Shown here piece after piece: positions 25,867-34,374 of a stretch of DNA of 64,000 nt. The stretch covers positions 186,001-250,000 of the forward strand of contig NZ_CAXHZL010000002.1 of assembly GCF_964022235.1 (NCBI RefSeq). Reading direction: 5' to 3'. Under the pieces are notes generated by a model. The model was given only the letters and a program-made list of their open reading frames with translations, searched no databases and was not told the DNA's origin. Both the position numbers and the translations under genes were made by a program. The number at the start of each line of letters is the position of its first letter. Position 1 is the first letter of the stretch. This DNA is from Limimaricola sp964022235. GTDB taxonomy: Bacteria > Pseudomonadota > Alphaproteobacteria > Rhodobacterales > Rhodobacteraceae.

Positions 25867-25892
25867 TAGCACTCCCATCAGGTGAGTGCCAA
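25866..25892. promoter_or_regulatory. CIRCE operator (HrcA binding site)
   Basis: TTAGCACTC (25866-25874), a 9-base spacer and GAGTGCCAA (25884-25892). This matches the CIRCE consensus with a single change (C for T in the second arm). It lies just downstream of the predicted promoter, so HrcA bound here should block groESL transcription until heat stress. Confidence 0.95.
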
Positions 25893-25900
25893 CGACGAGA

Positions 25901-25929
25901 GAGGTAAGCAGCGCTCACGGAGCTGTCAA
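25901..25929 (-). promoter_or_regulatory. Predicted sigma-70 type promoter of groESL
   Basis: On the minus strand, a consensus TTGACA (25929-25924), a 17-base spacer and TACCTC (25906-25901). The start of transcription would fall just before or within the CIRCE element, the standard arrangement for HrcA control. A heat-shock sigma (RpoH) promoter was not recognised. Confidence 0.65.
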
Positions 25930-26460
25930 GCGGCATGGGACGCGCAAATGTCACGCCTCGCGCGCGCGTATATGAATCTAGAAAAAGGGGGTTCTCACAC
26001 AGGCGCGTTCGTGCACAATACCGCGCAGGACAACCCCGGATCGGAAGGCGGCTTATGACTCGAGGATATTTTCTCATCGGCTAGATGCCGTGCCGCCGCC
26101 TGTCGCGGAGGGACGGCTTTGCCCCCGCCTCCGTACGCCGTTTTCTACAGTTCCAGGGCCTGGCCCATGACCCCCCATAATAACGTGGTCGATCGCTTGA
26201 CCGCTGCCCGCCGCCGCTTCGCGCGATGCGTCTCGTGCTGCTTGGCGTCGCATCATGCGCCGCTTGGCCGTGTTGGCAGCGCCTTGATTGGCCACCATCC
26301 GCGCGCCTCACCCGTCTAGGGCCGAGACCGCCAGCGACCCTGCCCCGCCCCCGGTGACGCCACGCGCGCCACCGTCGGGATGAGGCTTGGCCGCTATCCT
26401 GACCGGGCATGGCCTGTCCACGCCCATCAAATCAACCACTGGATGAAAAAGGAAAATCCA
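25930..26460. other. Long intergenic stretch with no convincing gene
   Basis: About 530 bases between the groESL promoter and a small plus-strand gene. It holds only short readings, the longest on the minus strand from 26298 (74 residues, rich in Ala, Arg and Gly), with no recognisable domain. I saw no tRNA cloverleaf or tmRNA tag sequence. A structured RNA cannot be excluded by eye. Confidence 0.4.
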
Positions 26461-26712
26461 ATGCATCCACCATTCTACATCGTCGATCACCGCGCCCAGC
26501 CCGAGACCCGCGAGCCTTGGGAAGACCACCCCCAGATGCGGCGCGGCGGGCCTGCACGGCTCGATCTGAGCCAACCGCATCCGGGCACCGGCTTTGCCGT
26601 GCTGCGCGCCCCAAGCGACGATCCCCCCAAACCCCGCACCGGGGCGGGCGGCGTCTGGCCGCGTCTGCGGGCGATGCTGGATCGCAGGCCGAAGACGGAG
26701 CCTGCGCGGTGA
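26461..26712 (+). CDS. Small hypothetical protein
   Basis: An 83-residue reading, MHPPFYIVDHRAQPETREPWEDHPQ and onward, rich in Pro, Arg and Gly in its second half and ending DRRPKTEPAR. It has no signal peptide, membrane segment or recognisable domain. The start at 26461 is supported by AAGGA seven bases upstream; an ATG at 26443 in the same frame (MKKENPM) is an alternative. It lies 137 bases before ppaC on the same strand. GC-rich codon positions look gene-like in the first 50 residues. I do not recognise it and consider it a plausible but unproven gene. Confidence 0.5.
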   Translation: MHPPFYIVDHRAQPETREPWEDHPQMRRGGPARLDLSQPHPGTGFAVLRAPSDDPPKPRTGAGGVWPRLRAMLDRRPKTEPAR

Positions 26713-26849
26713 AACGAGGGGCGGCGCGCAAAGCCGCGTCGCCCCCGCCCCCGGCCCAACGGAGACCCTCCGGGCGGGTGACAAGCCTTGCGCCCCTGCC
26801 TATAAGGCGCGCGACCCGTTCATCCGTATCTCTCCGAAGGATTTTCCCC

Positions 26850-27767
26850 ATGACCACGCTCGTCTTCGGCCACAAGGCGCCCGACACCGATTCGACCGGC
26901 TCGCCGCTCATCTGGGCCTGGTACATGTCGCAGCGCGGCGAAACCGCCGAAGCCCGCCTGCTGGGCACCCCCAACACCGAAGCCAAGTTCGTGGCCGAGC
27001 GCTGGGGCTTCGAGCTGCCGCAGATCATCGACGACGTGGACGAGGGCCAGAAGGTCGTCATCGTCGACACCAACAACCCCGCCGAGCTGCCCGCCTCGAT
27101 CAACAAGGCCGACATCACCGCGATCATCGACCACCACAAGCTGTTCGGCGGCCTCGAGACCAAGGGCCCGATCGACATCACCATCAAGCCGGTGGCCTGC
27201 ACCGCCACCATCATGCATGAGCTGATGGGCCACGTGGCCACCGAGATGCCCGAAGGCATCAAGGGCCTGATGCTGTCGTGCATCCTGTCGGACACGCTCG
27301 AGTTCCGCTCGCCCACCACCACTCCTGCCGATCAGGCGCTGGCCGAGCGTCTCGCCGCCGATCTGGGCCTGAACGTGTCGGATTACGCCACCGAGATGTT
27401 CGCCGCCAAATCCGACGTCTCGGCCTTCTCCGAGGCCGAGCTGCTGCGCATGGACAGCAAGGAAGTCACCGTCGAGGGCAAGAAGCTGCGCGTCTCGGTG
27501 CTCGAGACCACCTCGCCCGAGCAGGTGCTGTCGCGCAAGGCGGCGCTGCTCGAGGCGATGCCGAAGGTCGCCTCCGAGGACGGCGCCGACGAGGTGCTGC
27601 TGTTCGTGGTCGACATCCTCGCCGAGCAGGCCACGATGCTGATCCCCAACGCCACCGTGAAGACCATCGCCGAAAAGAGCTTTGACGCGACGGTCGAGGG
27701 CGACGCTGTGGTGCTTCCGGGCGTGATGAGCCGCAAGAAGCAGATCATCCCCGCGCTGAAGGTCTGA
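26850..27767 (+). CDS. ppaC: Manganese-dependent inorganic pyrophosphatase
   Basis: A 305-residue family II pyrophosphatase, which splits pyrophosphate into two phosphates to drive biosynthesis. Metal ligands are visible: His8, Asp12 and Asp14 in FGHKAPDTDS, Asp73 in VDTNN, and the DHH motif at residues 94-96 (IIDHHKLFGG). The C-terminal DHHA2 domain carries the substrate-binding SRKKQ near residue 295. The start at 26850 follows GAAGGATTTTCCCC. It is followed after 5 bases by the HAD gene, so the two are cotranscribed. Length and motifs are complete. Confidence 0.97.
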   Translation: MTTLVFGHKAPDTDSTGSPLIWAWYMSQRGETAEARLLGTPNTEAKFVAERWGFELPQIIDDVDEGQKVVIVDTNNPAELPASINKADITAIIDHHKLFGGLETKGPIDITIKPVACTATIMHELMGHVATEMPEGIKGLMLSCILSDTLEFRSPTTTPADQALAERLAADLGLNVSDYATEMFAAKSDVSAFSEAELLRMDSKEVTVEGKKLRVSVLETTSPEQVLSRKAALLEAMPKVASEDGADEVLLFVVDILAEQATMLIPNATVKTIAEKSFDATVEGDAVVLPGVMSRKKQIIPALKV

Positions 27768-27772
27768 GGCAC

Positions 27773-28651
27773 ATGACCAGGATCATCGAGAGCTTCACCG
27801 ATATCTCGGGCAGCTATGACGCGGCCTTCGTCGATCTGTGGGGCTGCATGCATGACGGCGTGCGGGCCCATGAGGCCGCCGTCGCCGCGATGCGCGGCTT
27901 TCGCGCGAGCGGAGGCAAGGTGATTCTGGTCACGAACTCGCCGCGGCCGCGCAGTTCGGTCGAGGGCCAGATCGAGGGCCTCGGCGTGCCGCGCGATTGC
28001 TGGGATTCCATCGCCAGCTCCGGCGATTCGGCCCGCGCCGCGATGTACAAGGGCGCGGTCGGAGAGATGGTCTGGTTCATCGGAGACGACCGCGACGAGA
28101 CCTTCTTCGAGCCCTTGAAGATCATCAAGGACCCGGTGGAGATCACCCGCACCGATCTGGGGGCGGCGGACGGCATCGTCTGTTGCGGCCCCGAGGACGA
28201 GCATGCCGACCCCGAAGTCTATCGCGAGCCATTCGAGCAGGCGATCGCGCGGGGGCTGAAGCTGCTTTGCGCCAACCCCGACATCATCGTCGATCGCGGC
28301 GATGAGAGGGTCTGGTGCGCGGGTGCCTTGGCGCGGCTCTACACCGAGATGGGTGGCGAGAGCCTCTATTTCGGCAAGCCGCACGCGCCGATCTACGATC
28401 TCGCGCGGCGCCGGTTGGCCGAGATCGATGCCAGCATCGCCGACGACCGTATCATCTGCATCGGCGACGGGCCGCAGACCGACGTGTCGGGGGCTGCCAA
28501 CGCGGGGCTTGATGGTCTGTTCATCACCGGTGGGCTTTCGGCCGAGGAAACCGGCACCGCACCGGGCGGTCAGCCCGATGCCGACAAGCTCGACGCGCAT
28601 CTGAAGGGCGAGCGGCAGGCCCCGGCCTATGCCATGGGCTTCCTACGCTGA
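27773..28651 (+). CDS. TIGR01459 family HAD-type hydrolase
   Basis: A 292-residue HAD superfamily protein of subclass IIA, specific to Alphaproteobacteria. The motif I region is FVDLWGCMHDG near residue 20: the nucleophile Asp is kept while the second Asp of the usual DxD is Trp, as is typical of this subfamily. Motif II is in VILVTNSPRP, and the later FGKPHAPIYDLA and CIGDGPQTDVSGAANAG provide the Lys and acidic motifs. It is probably a phosphatase of a small metabolite; the substrate is unknown. It is cotranscribed with ppaC (5-base gap) and followed by a strong hairpin at 28660. Confidence 0.9.
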   Translation: MTRIIESFTDISGSYDAAFVDLWGCMHDGVRAHEAAVAAMRGFRASGGKVILVTNSPRPRSSVEGQIEGLGVPRDCWDSIASSGDSARAAMYKGAVGEMVWFIGDDRDETFFEPLKIIKDPVEITRTDLGAADGIVCCGPEDEHADPEVYREPFEQAIARGLKLLCANPDIIVDRGDERVWCAGALARLYTEMGGESLYFGKPHAPIYDLARRRLAEIDASIADDRIICIGDGPQTDVSGAANAGLDGLFITGGLSAEETGTAPGGQPDADKLDAHLKGERQAPAYAMGFLR

Positions 28652-28659
28652 GGACACGA

Positions 28660-28687
28660 GGGGCGCGCGCCCGCTTGCGCGCGCCCC
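28660..28687 (+). terminator. Hairpin after the ppaC-HAD pair
   Basis: Perfect 11-bp arms (28660-28670 and 28677-28687) with loop CCGCTT. There is no T-run, so it may be a partial terminator or leader structure for ribF, whose ATG lies 23 bases further on. Confidence 0.55.
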
Positions 28688-28710
28688 GCCTCGCGGCTAC
28701 CCAAGGCGCC

Positions 28711-29649
28711 ATGCGCATTCTCAGCGACCTTTCAGACATCACCCCCACCGACCGCGGCGCCGCCGCGGCCATCGGTAACTTCGACGGTGTGCATCTGGGC
28801 CACCGCGCGGTGATCGACCTCGCCCGCGACAAGGCCGCGCGACTGGGCGCGCCCTTGGGCGTGATGACCTTCGAGCCGCATCCACGCGAGTTCTTTGCCC
28901 CCGACGCCCCGCCCTTCCGGCTGATGAACCGCGCAGCACGAGCGCATCGGTTGGAAAAGATCGGCGTCGAGCGACTGTTCGAGCTGCCCTTCGACGCGGC
29001 CCTCGCGGCCCTCACGCCGGAGGATTTCGCCCGCAACGTAATCGCCCATGGCCTCGGCCTGCGCCACGTGGTGATCGGGTCCGATTTCCGCTTTGGCAAG
29101 GGCCGCGCGGGCGACGCCGCGATGCTCGTGGCACTGGGCCGCGATCATGGCTTTGGCGTCACCGTCTCACCGCTCGTGGCGCTCGATGTGGGAGAGGTCA
29201 GCTCTACCGCGATCCGCCACGCCCTGAGCGAGGGCCGCCCCCGCAAGGCTGCCGCGATGCTGGGCCACTGGCACCGGCTCGAGGGCGAGGTGATCCACGG
29301 CGAAAAACGCGGTCGCGAGTTGGGCTACCCCACCGCGAACATGGACATCTCCGGCCTGCATATGCCGCGTTTTGGCGTCTATGCGGTCAAGGTCGACGTG
29401 CTGGACGGGCCGCATGCGGGCACCTATGACGGCGCGGCCTCGATCGGCGTGCGTCCGATGTTCGGAGAGAACCAGCCCAACTGCGAAACCTTCCTGTTCG
29501 ACTTCAAGGGCGATCTCTATGGCACCGAGATCTCGGTGGCGCTGGTCGAATACCTGCGCGGCGAGGAAAAATTCGACGGGCTCGACACGCTGATCACCCA
29601 GATGGACGCCGACTGCGCCCGCGCGAGGGAGGTGTTGGCCGATGCGTGA
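28711..29649 (+). CDS. ribF: Bifunctional riboflavin kinase/FAD synthetase
   Basis: A 312-residue enzyme making FMN from riboflavin and then FAD. The N-terminal nucleotidyltransferase has GNFDGVHLGH (residues 22-31) and the ISSTAIR-like EVSSTAIRHAL near residue 170. The C-terminal riboflavin kinase domain has RGRELGYPTANM near residue 205 and the late FLFDFKGDLYG. The ATG at 28711 is preferred because upstream extension would run through the hairpin. The 3' end overlaps the next gene by 8 bases. No FMN riboswitch is seen in the short upstream gap. Confidence 0.96.
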   Translation: MRILSDLSDITPTDRGAAAAIGNFDGVHLGHRAVIDLARDKAARLGAPLGVMTFEPHPREFFAPDAPPFRLMNRAARAHRLEKIGVERLFELPFDAALAALTPEDFARNVIAHGLGLRHVVIGSDFRFGKGRAGDAAMLVALGRDHGFGVTVSPLVALDVGEVSSTAIRHALSEGRPRKAAAMLGHWHRLEGEVIHGEKRGRELGYPTANMDISGLHMPRFGVYAVKVDVLDGPHAGTYDGAASIGVRPMFGENQPNCETFLFDFKGDLYGTEISVALVEYLRGEEKFDGLDTLITQMDADCARAREVLADA

Positions 29650-30082
29650 GAAGTTCTGGGAGCTGCCGATCGAAAGCCTCGACCGCGCCGAATGGGAGGC
29701 GCTCTGCGACGGCTGTGGCAAGTGCTGTCTCAACAAGATCGAGGACGAGGACACCGGCGAGGTGGCGCTGACGCGCATCTCCTGCCGCCTGCTCGACGGG
29801 TCGACCTGCCTGTGTTCGAAATACGAGACGCGCCACAAATACGTGCCCGAATGCATCGTGCTGACGCCAGAGAAGATCGCTGAGACGATGTACTGGCTGC
29901 CGCAGACCTGCGCCTACCGGCTGCGCGCCGAAGGCCGCCCGCTCTACGGCTGGCACCATCTGATCTCGGGCGATCGGAACACCGTGCACAGCGCCGGAGT
30001 CTCGATGATCCACCGCACCGTGCCCGAAACCCAGGTCGATGACGACGATTGGGAAGATCACGTGATCGAGGAGCCGATCTGA
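29642..30082 (+). CDS. UPF0260 (YcgN-type) cysteine-cluster protein
   Basis: A 146-residue cytoplasmic protein of the YcgN/UPF0260 family. Cysteines at 22, 25, 28 and 29 (LCDGCGKCCLNK) are followed by SCRLLDGSTCLCSKYETR and a further VPEC, making a likely metal- or Fe-S-binding cluster related to the zinc- or iron-chelating CxxCxxCC proteins. The function is unknown. It overlaps ribF by 8 bases and the next gene by a TGATG junction, so all three are translated from one message. The family is broadly conserved in Proteobacteria. Confidence 0.92.
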   Translation: MREKFWELPIESLDRAEWEALCDGCGKCCLNKIEDEDTGEVALTRISCRLLDGSTCLCSKYETRHKYVPECIVLTPEKIAETMYWLPQTCAYRLRAEGRPLYGWHHLISGDRNTVHSAGVSMIHRTVPETQVDDDDWEDHVIEEPI

Positions 30083-31128
30083 TGCAGTTTGCTTCCGACA
30101 ACGCAGGCCCCGCACATCCCGCCGTGCTCGACGCCATCGCGCGGGCCAATGACGGGCATCAGCGCGCCTATGGTGCGGAAAGCGCGATGGAGCGGGTGCG
30201 GGATCGCATTCGCGAGATCTTCGAGGCGCCACAGGCCGAGGCGTATCTCGTGGCGACCGGCACGGCGGCGAATTCGCTGATCCTGGGCTGCATGGCGCGG
30301 CCCTGGGACGCGATCTTCTGCTCAGAGCACGCGCATATCGAGCATGACGAGGGCAACGCGCCCGAGTTCTACACCGGCGGTGCCAAGCTCAGCCTTGTCC
30401 CCGCCCCCGATGGGCGCATCTCGGCGGCGGATCTCGAGAGGGTGATCGGTGCCCCCGGCGCGCGGTCGTTCCACAACGCACAACCCGGCCCGATCTCGAT
30501 CACCCAAGTGGCCGAAACCGGCAGCGTCTATTCCCTCGACCAGATCCGCGCCATCGGCGATCTCGCCCGCGCGCGCGGCCAGCGGGTCCACATGGACGGC
30601 GCGCGATTCGCAAACGCGGTGACGGCCTTGGGCTGCACCCCCGCCGAGATGACGTGGAAGTCGGGCGTCGACGCGCTGAGCTTTGGCGGCACCAAGAACG
30701 GCTGCCTCGGAGTCGAGGCGGCGGTGTTCTTCGATCCGACTCTGGCACAGGATTTCGCGCTGCGCCGCAAGCGCGGCGGGCATCTGTTTTCAAAGCACCG
30801 GTTTCTCTCGGCACAGATGGAGGCCTATCTGTGCGACGATCTCTGGCGCGACCTTGCCGCCCGAGCCAACGCCGCCTGCGCGCAGCTCGTCGCGGGGCTG
30901 GAGCGGCACAGTGACGCCGAAGTGGTCTGGCCCGCCGAGGCCAACCTCGTCTTCGTCACCCTGCCCCGCGCCACCTGCCAGCGGCTGATCGAAGGTGGCG
31001 CGGATTTCTACGTGATGGACGGCGATCCGATGAACGGCGCCCCGGACACCCGGCTCACCGCACGCCTCGTCTGCGACTGGTCGCTTGGCGAGGCGCGGGT
31101 GGCGCAGTTCTTGTCGCTGCTGGGCTAG
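30082..31128 (+). CDS. Threonine aldolase family (beta-eliminating lyase fold) PLP enzyme
   Basis: A 348-residue fold-type I PLP enzyme of the low-specificity L-threonine aldolase family, which splits threonine/allo-threonine to glycine and acetaldehyde. It begins MQFASDNAGPAHPAVLDAIARAN. The cofactor pocket includes GTAANSLILG, the His-rich SEHAHIEHDEGNAPEF, MDGARFANAV with the PLP-contacting Asp, and the Schiff-base lysine Lys205 in SFGGTKNG. It is coupled to the upstream UPF0260 gene (TGATG). The exact amino-acid substrate is not fixed by sequence. Confidence 0.9.
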   Translation: MQFASDNAGPAHPAVLDAIARANDGHQRAYGAESAMERVRDRIREIFEAPQAEAYLVATGTAANSLILGCMARPWDAIFCSEHAHIEHDEGNAPEFYTGGAKLSLVPAPDGRISAADLERVIGAPGARSFHNAQPGPISITQVAETGSVYSLDQIRAIGDLARARGQRVHMDGARFANAVTALGCTPAEMTWKSGVDALSFGGTKNGCLGVEAAVFFDPTLAQDFALRRKRGGHLFSKHRFLSAQMEAYLCDDLWRDLAARANAACAQLVAGLERHSDAEVVWPAEANLVFVTLPRATCQRLIEGGADFYVMDGDPMNGAPDTRLTARLVCDWSLGEARVAQFLSLLG

Positions 31129-31137
31129 GCTGCGACG

Positions 31138-31737
31138 TCAGAGCTGTCCCGACAGGTGCAGGTCCAGATCTCCGAGACGGTCCTGCCCCCAGAACCGCTC
31201 ATCGGTATCGGTGATGTAGAAGGGCGATCCGAAGACACCGCGGCGCACCGCCTCCTCGAGGTTCTGGCCGTACTGGTCGGCTGCCATCATCAGGTTGCTC
31301 TCGGCGAGGCCCGGATCGAACCCGGCCTCCTCGAGCGCATCGCGGATCACCTCCTCGAGCGCGATGTCCTTTTCCTCGGCCCAGCAGGCGCGTGTGATCG
31401 CGTGCACCAGCGTCCCCATGTCGCCGCCGCCCGCCTTCTGGGCGTTGATGATCGCATAGGAGGACGGCGCGCCGTTGGTGGGCCAGTTGGCGGGACGCAT
31501 CACCAGCGGCAGGCCCGCCTTCTTGGCCTGACGGCGCATTTCCTGCGCGCGGTACTCGAGCCGGCTCGGGTGCCGGTCCTTGGGAAGTTGGCCGCCGGAG
31601 CGCGGAAACAGCGCCATCACGTCCATCGGGCGATAGGCGATCTCGGCACCGTGCTTGGCGGCGATCTCCTCGAGCCTGCGCCCGGCGATGTAGACATAGG
31701 GCGACAGCGTCGCAAAAAAGTAATCGATCTTCGGCAC
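31138..31737 (-). CDS. 2-hydroxychromene-2-carboxylate isomerase family protein (DsbA/GST-kappa fold)
   Basis: A 199-residue protein of the HCCA isomerase/GST-kappa family. It begins PKIDYFFATLSPYVYIAGRRL after the initiator; Ser12 in the SPYVY motif is the position that activates glutathione in this family. The late RGVFGSPFYI is the cis-Pro loop of the thioredoxin fold. It starts at a GTG at 31737, preceded by GGAGGGCGCAC; a longer ATG reading at 31995 adds a non-conserved leader and is rejected. In aromatic degradation this enzyme isomerises hydroxychromene carboxylate, but no such pathway is nearby, so a general glutathione-linked isomerase is more likely. Confidence 0.88.
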   Translation of the reverse strand: MPKIDYFFATLSPYVYIAGRRLEEIAAKHGAEIAYRPMDVMALFPRSGGQLPKDRHPSRLEYRAQEMRRQAKKAGLPLVMRPANWPTNGAPSSYAIINAQKAGGGDMGTLVHAITRACWAEEKDIALEEVIRDALEEAGFDPGLAESNLMMAADQYGQNLEEAVRRGVFGSPFYITDTDERFWGQDRLGDLDLHLSGQL

Positions 31738-31861
31738 GTGCGCCCTCCAAGGCTTCCAAGCCCATCGGGCAGGTTTGCGCCATGCTAGGGCTGTGCTAGG
31801 CGGTGTCAATCTCCCGCCGCCCCACCCCGGGGCCGCCCAAGCCTGCCAAGGATGCCGCTTG

Positions 31862-32881
31862 ATGCCCACCCTGAACGAGCCGAAGCTGATCGCCGGTAAC
31901 GCCAACCAGCCCCTCGCCCACGCTGTCGCGCGCCGCATGTCGATGCACCGCGGCATGAACGTCGGTCTCGTCGACGCGCGGATCGAGCGGTTCAACGACC
32001 AGGAGATCTTCGTTGAGGTCTATGAGAACGTCCGCGGCGAGGACATGTTCATCATCCAGCCGACCTCGAACCCGGCCAACGACAACCTCATGGAGCTGCT
32101 GATCATGGCCGACGCGCTGCGCCGGTCGTCGGCGGCGCGCATCACCGCCGTGATTCCCTACTTCGGCTATGCAAGGCAGGATCGCCGCGCCAAGGCGCGC
32201 ACGCCGATCTCGGCCAAGCTCGTGGCCAACCTGATCGCCGAGGCCGGGATCGAGCGGGTGCTGACCATGGATCTGCATGCCGCCCAGATCCAGGGCTTCT
32301 TCGACATCCCCGTCGACAACCTCTACGCCGCACCGATCTTCGCGCTCGACGTGGCGCATCACTTCAAGGACCGCCGGGGCGACGTCATGGTGGTCTCGCC
32401 CGACGTCGGTGGCGTGGCGCGCGCGCGCGAGCTTGCCAAGCGCATCGGCGCGCCGCTCGCCATCGTCGACAAGCGCCGCGAAAAGGCGGGCGAAGTGGCC
32501 GAGATGACGGTGATCGGGGACGTGTCGGGCAAGGCCTGCATCATCGTCGACGACATCTGCGACACCGCCGGCACACTGTGCAAGGCAGCCGAGACGCTGA
32601 TGGAGGCGGGCGCCACCGAGGTGCACAGCTACATCACGCACGGCGTGCTGTCGGGCCCGGCGGTGAGCCGGATCGAGAAGTCGGTGATGAAATCGCTGGT
32701 GATCACGGATTCGATCGCGCCGACCGAGGCCGTGAAGAACGCGCCCAACATCCGCATCGTGCCGACCGCGCCGATGTTTGCGCAGGCGATCCTCAACATC
32801 TGGAACGGCACGAGCGTCAGCTCGCTGTTCGAGCACGAGACGCTGACCCCGATCTACGAAGGCATGTACGCGACCGAGTGA
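31862..32881 (+). CDS. prs: Ribose-phosphate pyrophosphokinase
   Basis: A 339-residue PRPP synthetase, making phosphoribosyl pyrophosphate from ribose-5-phosphate and ATP for nucleotide, His and Trp synthesis. Family motifs: FNDQEIFVEVYENVRGED, the flexible catalytic YFGYARQDRR, MDLHAAQIQGFFDIPVDN, and the PRPP-binding loop IIVDDICDTAGTL near residues 227-238. It starts at the ATG at 31862. It is divergent from the HCCA isomerase gene and convergent with a small membrane protein gene; a GAGGCC/GGCCTC hairpin covers its stop (32880-32902). Confidence 0.98.
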   Translation: MPTLNEPKLIAGNANQPLAHAVARRMSMHRGMNVGLVDARIERFNDQEIFVEVYENVRGEDMFIIQPTSNPANDNLMELLIMADALRRSSAARITAVIPYFGYARQDRRAKARTPISAKLVANLIAEAGIERVLTMDLHAAQIQGFFDIPVDNLYAAPIFALDVAHHFKDRRGDVMVVSPDVGGVARARELAKRIGAPLAIVDKRREKAGEVAEMTVIGDVSGKACIIVDDICDTAGTLCKAAETLMEAGATEVHSYITHGVLSGPAVSRIEKSVMKSLVITDSIAPTEAVKNAPNIRIVPTAPMFAQAILNIWNGTSVSSLFEHETLTPIYEGMYATE

Positions 32882-32900
32882 GGCCGCAACGGCGGGGGCC

Positions 32901-33254
32901 TCAGCCGAGGAGCCCCGCCAACACCTGCGACAGCAGCGCGGTCACGGCCTCGGGCTGCATCGCCCAAGCCAGCGCGCGCCCCAAGGGGCCCATGGCTTCG
33001 AACCGCGACAGCATCTCGGCCAGCGCCGCCATGTCGAGCCGCGCCAGCAGCAGGCTCTTGGCGCCCAGACCCACGAAAATCGGAAACATGGCCAAAGCCA
33101 GAAGCACCACACCGGCGCTGCGCTCTTGCGGGAGCGGGGCAAGGGCCACGAAATCGCCATCGTAGACGCTGCGCATCGCGGTGCCATCCGTCTTGCAGAC
33201 TTTGGCTGCGCTTTGCGGAAAACGGGATTCGATGGTGTGCGACGCGCTGAACAT
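32901..33254 (-). CDS. Small hypothetical protein with one or two hydrophobic segments
   Basis: A 117-residue protein from the ATG at 33254 (MFSASHTIESRFPQ). After a polar N-terminal third, it has one clear hydrophobic segment (AGVVLLALAMFPIFVGLGA, about residues 48-66) and an amphipathic C-terminal part. An in-frame TTG at 33272 preceded by AGGTGGGGG is a possible earlier start, adding six residues. I do not recognise a family. It sits between convergent prs and prmA, whose reading lies further upstream on the same strand. Likely a membrane-associated protein of unknown function. Confidence 0.65.
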   Translation of the reverse strand: MFSASHTIESRFPQSAAKVCKTDGTAMRSVYDGDFVALAPLPQERSAGVVLLALAMFPIFVGLGAKSLLLARLDMAALAEMLSRFEAMGPLGRALAWAMQPEAVTALLSQVLAGLLG

Positions 33255-33385
33255 GGCAACTGGCCCTGGCAAGGTGCCCCCACCTCACGGTGTCATGACT
33301 ATTGCCGGATCATGGCGGAAATGTGGCAAGGGAACCGCTTTCCGGCAGAAAAGTGTTCCCCCGCCTTCTGGCCGACACGCTTGGC

Positions 33386-34258
33386 TCAACCGCGCTGCAT
33401 GTCCAGCGTGGTCCATTCGCCGTGGCTTTCGCGGCCCGCGCGCGCAAAACCGTTCGCGACATAGACCGTCTCGACCGCATCGGCCTGCTCGTTGAGAATG
33501 CCCGACAGGATCACCCTTCCGCCCGGCGCCACCTTGGACGCCATTTCGGGGGCCAGCGCCACGAGCGGCCCTTTGAGGATGTTGGCGAAAACCAGATCGA
33601 AGGGAGCGGCCGCCTCGAGGCTCTCGTGCTCGAAGCCAGCGGCCTCCAGGCATTCCACCTGCCCCGCCATGCCGTTGGCCGCGAGGTTGGCTTCGGCCAC
33701 CTCGACGGCGACGACGTCGATATCCGAGGCCATCACCCGCGCCTCGGGCCAGACCTTGGCCGCCGCCATAGCCAGCACGGCGGTGCCGCAGCCGATGTCG
33801 ACGATCCGCGCGGGCATCGCCCCGGCGGTCGCCTGCGCGTCGAGCGCCTTGAGACAGCCCAGCGTGGTGCCGTGGTGTCCGGTGCCAAAGGCCATCGCCG
33901 CCTCGATCAGCAGCGGAATGCGCCCCTCGGGCACGCGGTCGGCGTCATGGCTGCCATAGACGAAGAACCGCCCCGCCTCGACCGGGGCCAATTCGCGGCG
34001 CACCTTGGCGACCCAGTCCTCGTCGGGCACCTCGGAGACGAGAAAGTGCCCAGCCCCGTGGCTCGCCGCCAGCAGGTCGAGCGCCACGGCATCGGGCGCC
34101 TCTTCGAAATAGGCGGTGACCTCGTAGAGCCCCGAGCCGTCCTCGATCTCGAACACGCCGGTGCCGTAGGGCGCGGGCTCGAGGTCCTCGAGCGCCTCGG
34201 AGAGCACCTCGCCGCGGCGCTGGTCGTCGAGCTTGGTGATCGCGGTATAGACGGGCAT
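33386..34258 (-). CDS. prmA: Ribosomal protein L11 methyltransferase
   Basis: A 290-residue SAM-dependent methyltransferase related to PrmA, which methylates ribosomal protein L11. The SAM site is DIGCGTAVLAMAA near residue 155, preceded by AFGTGHHGTTLGCL and followed by ASDIDVVAVEVAEANLAANG. The catalytic-region motif is FANILKGPLVALAPE. The ATG at 34258 has GGAGAACCCC just upstream; an upstream reading from 34294 is less likely. It follows msrA on the same strand across a 116-base gap with a GC hairpin. Confidence 0.93.
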   Translation of the reverse strand: MPVYTAITKLDDQRRGEVLSEALEDLEPAPYGTGVFEIEDGSGLYEVTAYFEEAPDAVALDLLAASHGAGHFLVSEVPDEDWVAKVRRELAPVEAGRFFVYGSHDADRVPEGRIPLLIEAAMAFGTGHHGTTLGCLKALDAQATAGAMPARIVDIGCGTAVLAMAAAKVWPEARVMASDIDVVAVEVAEANLAANGMAGQVECLEAAGFEHESLEAAAPFDLVFANILKGPLVALAPEMASKVAPGGRVILSGILNEQADAVETVYVANGFARAGRESHGEWTTLDMQRG

Positions 34259-34307
34259 CGGGGTTCTCCGGGCAAAGGGGCTGGGGTGCGGCATAGGCGC
34301 AAGCGAA

Positions 34308-34330
34308 GGGGGCGGTCAATCGCCGCCCCC
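34308..34330 (-). other. GC hairpin between msrA and prmA
   Basis: Perfect 8-bp arms (34308-34315 and 34323-34330) with a 7-base loop, lying between the msrA stop and the prmA start. On the minus strand it is followed by TTCGCTT, too weak a T-run for a confident terminator. Confidence 0.45.
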
Positions 34331-34374
34331 TGCATGGTGTCGCTAACGGACCGGGGTGGCGCCCCGGAGCAGGC

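Noticed and set aside
26074..26298. A 74-residue minus-strand reading beginning MVANQGAANTAKRRM
   Set aside because: It has a possible ribosome site, but its composition is typical of noncoding GC-rich DNA, and there is no domain or coding-like periodicity in the second half.
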